Shown here in pieces: positions 61,387 to 64,000 of a stretch of 64,000 bases of DNA (its first letter is position 1; every line of letters starts with the position of its first letter). The notes beneath the pieces are model-generated. The model was not told where the DNA came from and did not search any database. It saw nothing but the letters and a program-made list of their open reading frames with translations. The DNA lies in assembly GCA_965216905.1 (NCBI GenBank), contig OZ244213.1:62001-126000 (forward strand). The letters run 5' to 3'. Source of the stretch: G965216905 sp965216905. Lineage in GTDB: Bacteria; Actinomycetota; Acidimicrobiia; Spongiisociales; ZC4RG35. The translations under genes and the position numbers were made by a program.

Positions 61387-61722
61387 GCTTCCCCTTTCGG
61401 CCGTTTGGCGGGACTCGGCCAGGCTCGATACGTGTTGGGCGCCCGGTAAAGAGTCAAGCCAACTCTACCCGCGATCGACGACCGCTGTGATGGCGATCTT
61501 TGGCTACGACCTCTGGCACCCAGCACTCGATGGCCTGCTTCATCGCCTGCGATTGCGCGACTGTCGTTCACCGCGCGGCATTTTCGCAACTACTGGAAGA
61601 ACACCACGACCCTCGGTCGCTGAACTGAGGCAGCACCGGCGTGGGCCCAGCTGATCGCATGTTCGGTCGACCACCTCCGGGCCACCGACCAGGCACCCGA
61701 CTGAACCGACCCGCGCCTCAGG
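61387..61722. other. 336-base gap without a supported gene
   Basis: Between the metallopeptidase start and the HerA-like stop I see no conserved gene, terminator or promoter box. A short frame of about 29 codons on the minus strand (near 61543-61454) has no ribosome site. The GC content is similar to that of the metallopeptidase rather than the HerA gene, so the left end of the acquired stretch may include it. Confidence 0.4.
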
Positions 61723-63405
61723 TCATGCCAAACCCTCGAACGGGTCGTCGGGCCCGGCGTCTCCTCGGGGACGGGCCTCCGAGGCCCTCGTCGCCCAGGC
61801 CGGGAAGGGGAACTCGACGACCAGCGGCACCGGCAGCTCGGGCTGGCTCACCATCATCGTTCCGGGCTTGATGATCGTGGCCCGCTGGCGCTGCACGGGG
61901 GGCAGGAACCCGTACTCCTCGCGACCCGCCTCGGCCGTGTCGAGCCGGCCGACGACACGGACCGACGAGTTGGCGATGATCCGACGCTCGACCTCCGATG
62001 CCGTCTGCTGCGCACCGATCAGGATCACTCCCAGGCTCCGCCCGCGCTCGGCCACGTCGAGCAGCGTTTCCTTGATCGGGCTCGAACCCTCTCGCGGCGC
62101 GTACTTGTTCAGCTCGTCGAGGACGAGGAAGAGCATCTCGTCGGTCTGTCCGGACCGTTCCTTCTCTTCGAAGGCTCGCCGCACGGTCACCCCGACGACG
62201 AAACGTTTCGCCCGGTCGTGCAGATTGTGGAGATCCACCACCGTGACCTGTTCCTGAAGTGGGGTGACGGCGTGGCGGCCGCGACCGGAGTCGTCGGTCC
62301 GGATGATGCGTTCGAGATGGCGGACCGCACCCATCAGACGGCGGACGAACGCATTGATCGTGCCCGTCCCGATGGCAGGACCCGCCCAGAGGTGGCGGTC
62401 GTCCTCGTCCTGGACCTTCCGGGAGACGAGCGCGGCGAGATCGGCGAAGGTTCGCACCGACTCCCCTTCGATCCGGACGCTCCCGTCGGCGTTGCCCGAG
62501 GCCTTTCGGAGCTGCGCCATGACGTTGTACACGACCATCGTGTACTGCGCCCGATCGTCCTCCGCATCTGCGAAGAGAAACGGCAGCAGATCCTCGTGGC
62601 AGAACTCGGCGAGGGTCCAGAAGAAGGCCGTGACCCCGTGGGTGCGGGCCGACACGTCCGGCGCGGCGGTCGCCGAGTCTCGCCGCGGCGGTGCATAGAT
62701 GCCGACGGAACGGAATGCCTCCGCCGGCAGCCCCACGGAGACATAGCGCTCGCGCTGGTCGGCATCCAGGGATACGTTCTCGTGATCGAGGAACAACAGG
62801 TCCTCGCCCTTGACATTGAACACCAGCGCCTTGGTGTTGATCGCGCGGGCGCCGAGCACTCCACTGGTGAAGAGCGAGTGGAGCAGGAAGGTGGCGTAGC
62901 TCGTCTTGGTGGCGACGCCCGAGATCCCCGAGATGTTCACGTGGGCGCCGCGACGGCCGTCGAGGAACTCGAGGTTCAGCACGACCGGCTCACCGGATCG
63001 GCTCAGACCGATGGGAAGTCGCTCCGCCATCCGGTCGAAGAAGAGGGCTCGATCTCGCTCCTCACCGACCGCCCGGTGCACCTCGTCGCCAGGTCGGGGC
63101 GGGACGAAGACCTCCGGCTCGAACCGCGTGGCGGTGATCCGTGCCGACTCGGCCACCTCGGCGGGGAGCGCACCCTCGGCGATGAGGAAGACGTCGCTGT
63201 CGAATCGGGCGCCCTCGTGCCGGGCGCGCACCTGTGAGACCATCCCGTAGATGTCCACGGCCTCACCGGTTGGCAGCACTCGACGCAGCGACACCACGTC
63301 GTCGAGTTGCAGGAAGTCGTGGTCGGCCACCCCGACCCAGAACTCCAACGGCGTGGCATCCTCGGTTCCGATCACGCGCCCCACGTGGCGGGCTGATCCG
63401 TTCAT
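61723..63405 (-). CDS. herA: HerA-like DNA translocase ATPase
   Basis: The 560-residue protein has the HerA layout: an N-terminal beta-barrel (HVGRVIGTEDATPLEFWVGV, about 7-26), then a P-loop ATPase. Walker A reads GISGVATKTS (about 150-159), in which the usual Gly before Lys is Thr. Walker B is FLVLDELNKYAP (about 422-433), followed by GRSLGVILIGAQQTASEVERRII with the arginine/sensor region. HerA pumps DNA for NurA-type nucleases. ATG 63405 has TAACGT seven bases upstream. It is 9 kb from the sbcD-sbcC-NurA-like operon. Confidence 0.9.
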   Translation of the reverse strand: MNGSARHVGRVIGTEDATPLEFWVGVADHDFLQLDDVVSLRRVLPTGEAVDIYGMVSQVRARHEGARFDSDVFLIAEGALPAEVAESARITATRFEPEVFVPPRPGDEVHRAVGEERDRALFFDRMAERLPIGLSRSGEPVVLNLEFLDGRRGAHVNISGISGVATKTSYATFLLHSLFTSGVLGARAINTKALVFNVKGEDLLFLDHENVSLDADQRERYVSVGLPAEAFRSVGIYAPPRRDSATAAPDVSARTHGVTAFFWTLAEFCHEDLLPFLFADAEDDRAQYTMVVYNVMAQLRKASGNADGSVRIEGESVRTFADLAALVSRKVQDEDDRHLWAGPAIGTGTINAFVRRLMGAVRHLERIIRTDDSGRGRHAVTPLQEQVTVVDLHNLHDRAKRFVVGVTVRRAFEEKERSGQTDEMLFLVLDELNKYAPREGSSPIKETLLDVAERGRSLGVILIGAQQTASEVERRIIANSSVRVVGRLDTAEAGREEYGFLPPVQRQRATIIKPGTMMVSQPELPVPLVVEFPFPAWATRASEARPRGDAGPDDPFEGLA

Positions 63406-63412
63406 GACGGCG

Positions 63413-63418
63413 ACGTTA
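63413..63418 (-). promoter_or_regulatory. Putative -10 box (TAACGT) of herA
   Basis: TAACGT on the minus strand ends seven bases before ATG 63405. Confidence 0.5.
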
Positions 63419-63454
63419 TCAGTGCATGGTGACGGAATCGGGACCCGCTCGTTC

Positions 63455-63460
63455 TACGCT
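63455..63460 (+). promoter_or_regulatory. Putative -10 box (TACGCT) of the mscS-like gene
   Basis: TACGCT ends seven bases before ATG 63468. Confidence 0.55.
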
Positions 63461-63467
63461 CGGGCTC

Positions 63468-64000
63468 ATGACGGTGGGACTCCTCGACCTCACGCTCTTG
63501 CTGGCGGTGGCCGGCGCCGGCTACCTGGCGGCCCGGTTGATCGTCTTTCCGGTCCTCGCCAAGGCGGCCCGGCGCACCGACAGCGCCTGGGATGACATCA
63601 TCACCGACCGGAGGATCCAGTCGCGGGCAGCGCTGCTGATTCCGCTGGTCGTGGTCCGGGTTGGACTGCCGCTGATCACGGAGACGTCGACGGCCGCGGC
63701 CCGGTCGGCGGCCGATCTCACCGGACGCGTTCTCGAGGCGCTGGTGGTGGTGGTGGCGCTGCTGACGGTCGGGGCGTTTCTCAACGCCCTCGACCGCACC
63801 TACATGGAGATGGCCGGTTCCGCCGACCGTCCCATCAAGGGGTACCTGCAGGCGACACTCGTCTTCCTCTGGCTGTTCGGCGTGATCGTGATCATCGCCC
63901 GGTTGGCGGATCAGCCGGTAGGAGCACTGCTGGCCGGACTCGGCGCGGTTTCGGCGGTGTTGTTGTTGGTGTTCCGGGACACCCTGCTGTCGTTGTCGGC
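63468..64000 (+). CDS. MscS-family mechanosensitive channel (partial)
   Basis: The gene runs off the right edge after 177 residues. Visible are an N-terminal helix (about 5-22), two further helices (about 55-72 and 88-110), KGYLQATLVFLWLFGVIVIIARLADQPVGALLAGLG, and the pore-lining helix start AVSAVLLLVFRDTLLSLS, which matches MscS/YbdG-type channels. The pore helix and the cytoplasmic domain are mostly outside the window. ATG 63468 follows TACGCT by seven bases. It is divergent from herA. Confidence 0.88.
   Translation, partial: MTVGLLDLTLLLAVAGAGYLAARLIVFPVLAKAARRTDSAWDDIITDRRIQSRAALLIPLVVVRVGLPLITETSTAAARSAADLTGRVLEALVVVVALLTVGAFLNALDRTYMEMAGSADRPIKGYLQATLVFLWLFGVIVIIARLADQPVGALLAGLGAVSAVLLLVFRDTLLSLS

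Noticed and set aside
61641..61871. Short plus-strand frame of 76 codons at the end of herA
   Set aside because: It overlaps the 3' end of herA, is rich in Arg/Pro and has no ribosome site.
1..64000. rRNA, tRNA, insertion sequences or prophage genes
   Set aside because: Gaps are short and none showed a T-loop sequence, transposase motif or phage gene; I cannot exclude a divergent small RNA.

Overview
The window is gene-dense, high-GC DNA (68% G+C in bases 62401-62460 by direct count). It reads as an actinobacterial chromosome, most likely class Acidimicrobiia. The evidence is: menaquinone genes menF, menD and menC; Tat-exported and lipobox-bearing proteins; many GTG starts; an S-layer-homology-like protein whose repeats carry the ITRGCNPP...DRFCP signature that I associate with Acidimicrobiia; and a large set of acyl-CoA/lipid genes. 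The class is inference; a phylogeny of GcvP, YchF or MenD would settle it. I saw no rRNA, tRNA, CRISPR array, transposase or phage gene.

Layout. 1-8075 (minus strand) is a tightly coupled seven-gene membrane cluster: exported/membrane protein, ABC ATPase, ABC permease, DUF4175-like Gly-Gln-repeat protein, MoxR AAA+ ATPase, DUF58 protein and BatA-like VWA protein, the last running off the left edge. 8154-15357 holds nfuA, an ATP-grasp enzyme, a channel-like membrane protein, a beta-propeller lipoprotein, thiN, a 2-hydroxyacid dehydrogenase and an L,D-transpeptidase. 15350-24421 holds an EAL-HDOD protein, a lipid block (SDR, acyl-CoA dehydrogenase, acyl-CoA synthetase, AMACR-like racemase) and a sensor kinase, followed by an AI-2E transporter. 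24494-38442 carries malQ, sseA, sufE, a tiny exported protein, another SDR, murI-MerR-menF running rightward, and manC-cytochrome c-menC-menD running leftward to meet it; then a DUF2269-like membrane protein, a gamma-carbonic-anhydrase-like protein and a long acidic repeat protein. 38559-51363 is gcvP, a CPA2 antiporter with two USP domains, ychF, a MaoC-like hydratase, a PNPOx-like protein, an EamA transporter, a multicopper oxidase, an NCS2 permease and an AIM24-like protein. 51389-57649 is a DNA-end-processing operon (sbcD-sbcC-NurA-like) divergent from mpgS (mannosyl-3-phosphoglycerate synthase) and a GNAT. 57612-61386 is an accessory stretch of secreted proteins, including a frame-broken zinc metallopeptidase, with visibly lower GC. 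61723-64000 is a HerA-like ATPase and the start of an MscS channel.

How the genes connect. MenF, MenD and MenC supply successive steps of menaquinone synthesis. ManC makes GDP-mannose, the donor that MpgS needs for the compatible solute mannosylglycerate. SbcC/SbcD (Rad50/Mre11), the NurA-like protein and the HerA-like ATPase together resemble the archaeal DNA-end-resection machine. The lipid genes suggest growth on fatty or branched acids.

The most striking regularity is at the starts. At least 18 genes that begin a transcription unit have a TANNNT hexamer (often TACGCT or TAGCGT) 6-11 bases, usually 7, before the ATG/GTG. This is the layout of leaderless or nearly leaderless mRNAs. Genes inside operons instead use 4-base ATGA/GTGA overlaps or ordinary Shine-Dalgarno sites. 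Two genes are broken by what looks like one extra base (near 2966-2968 and 61077-61081), each in a tract prone to indels.
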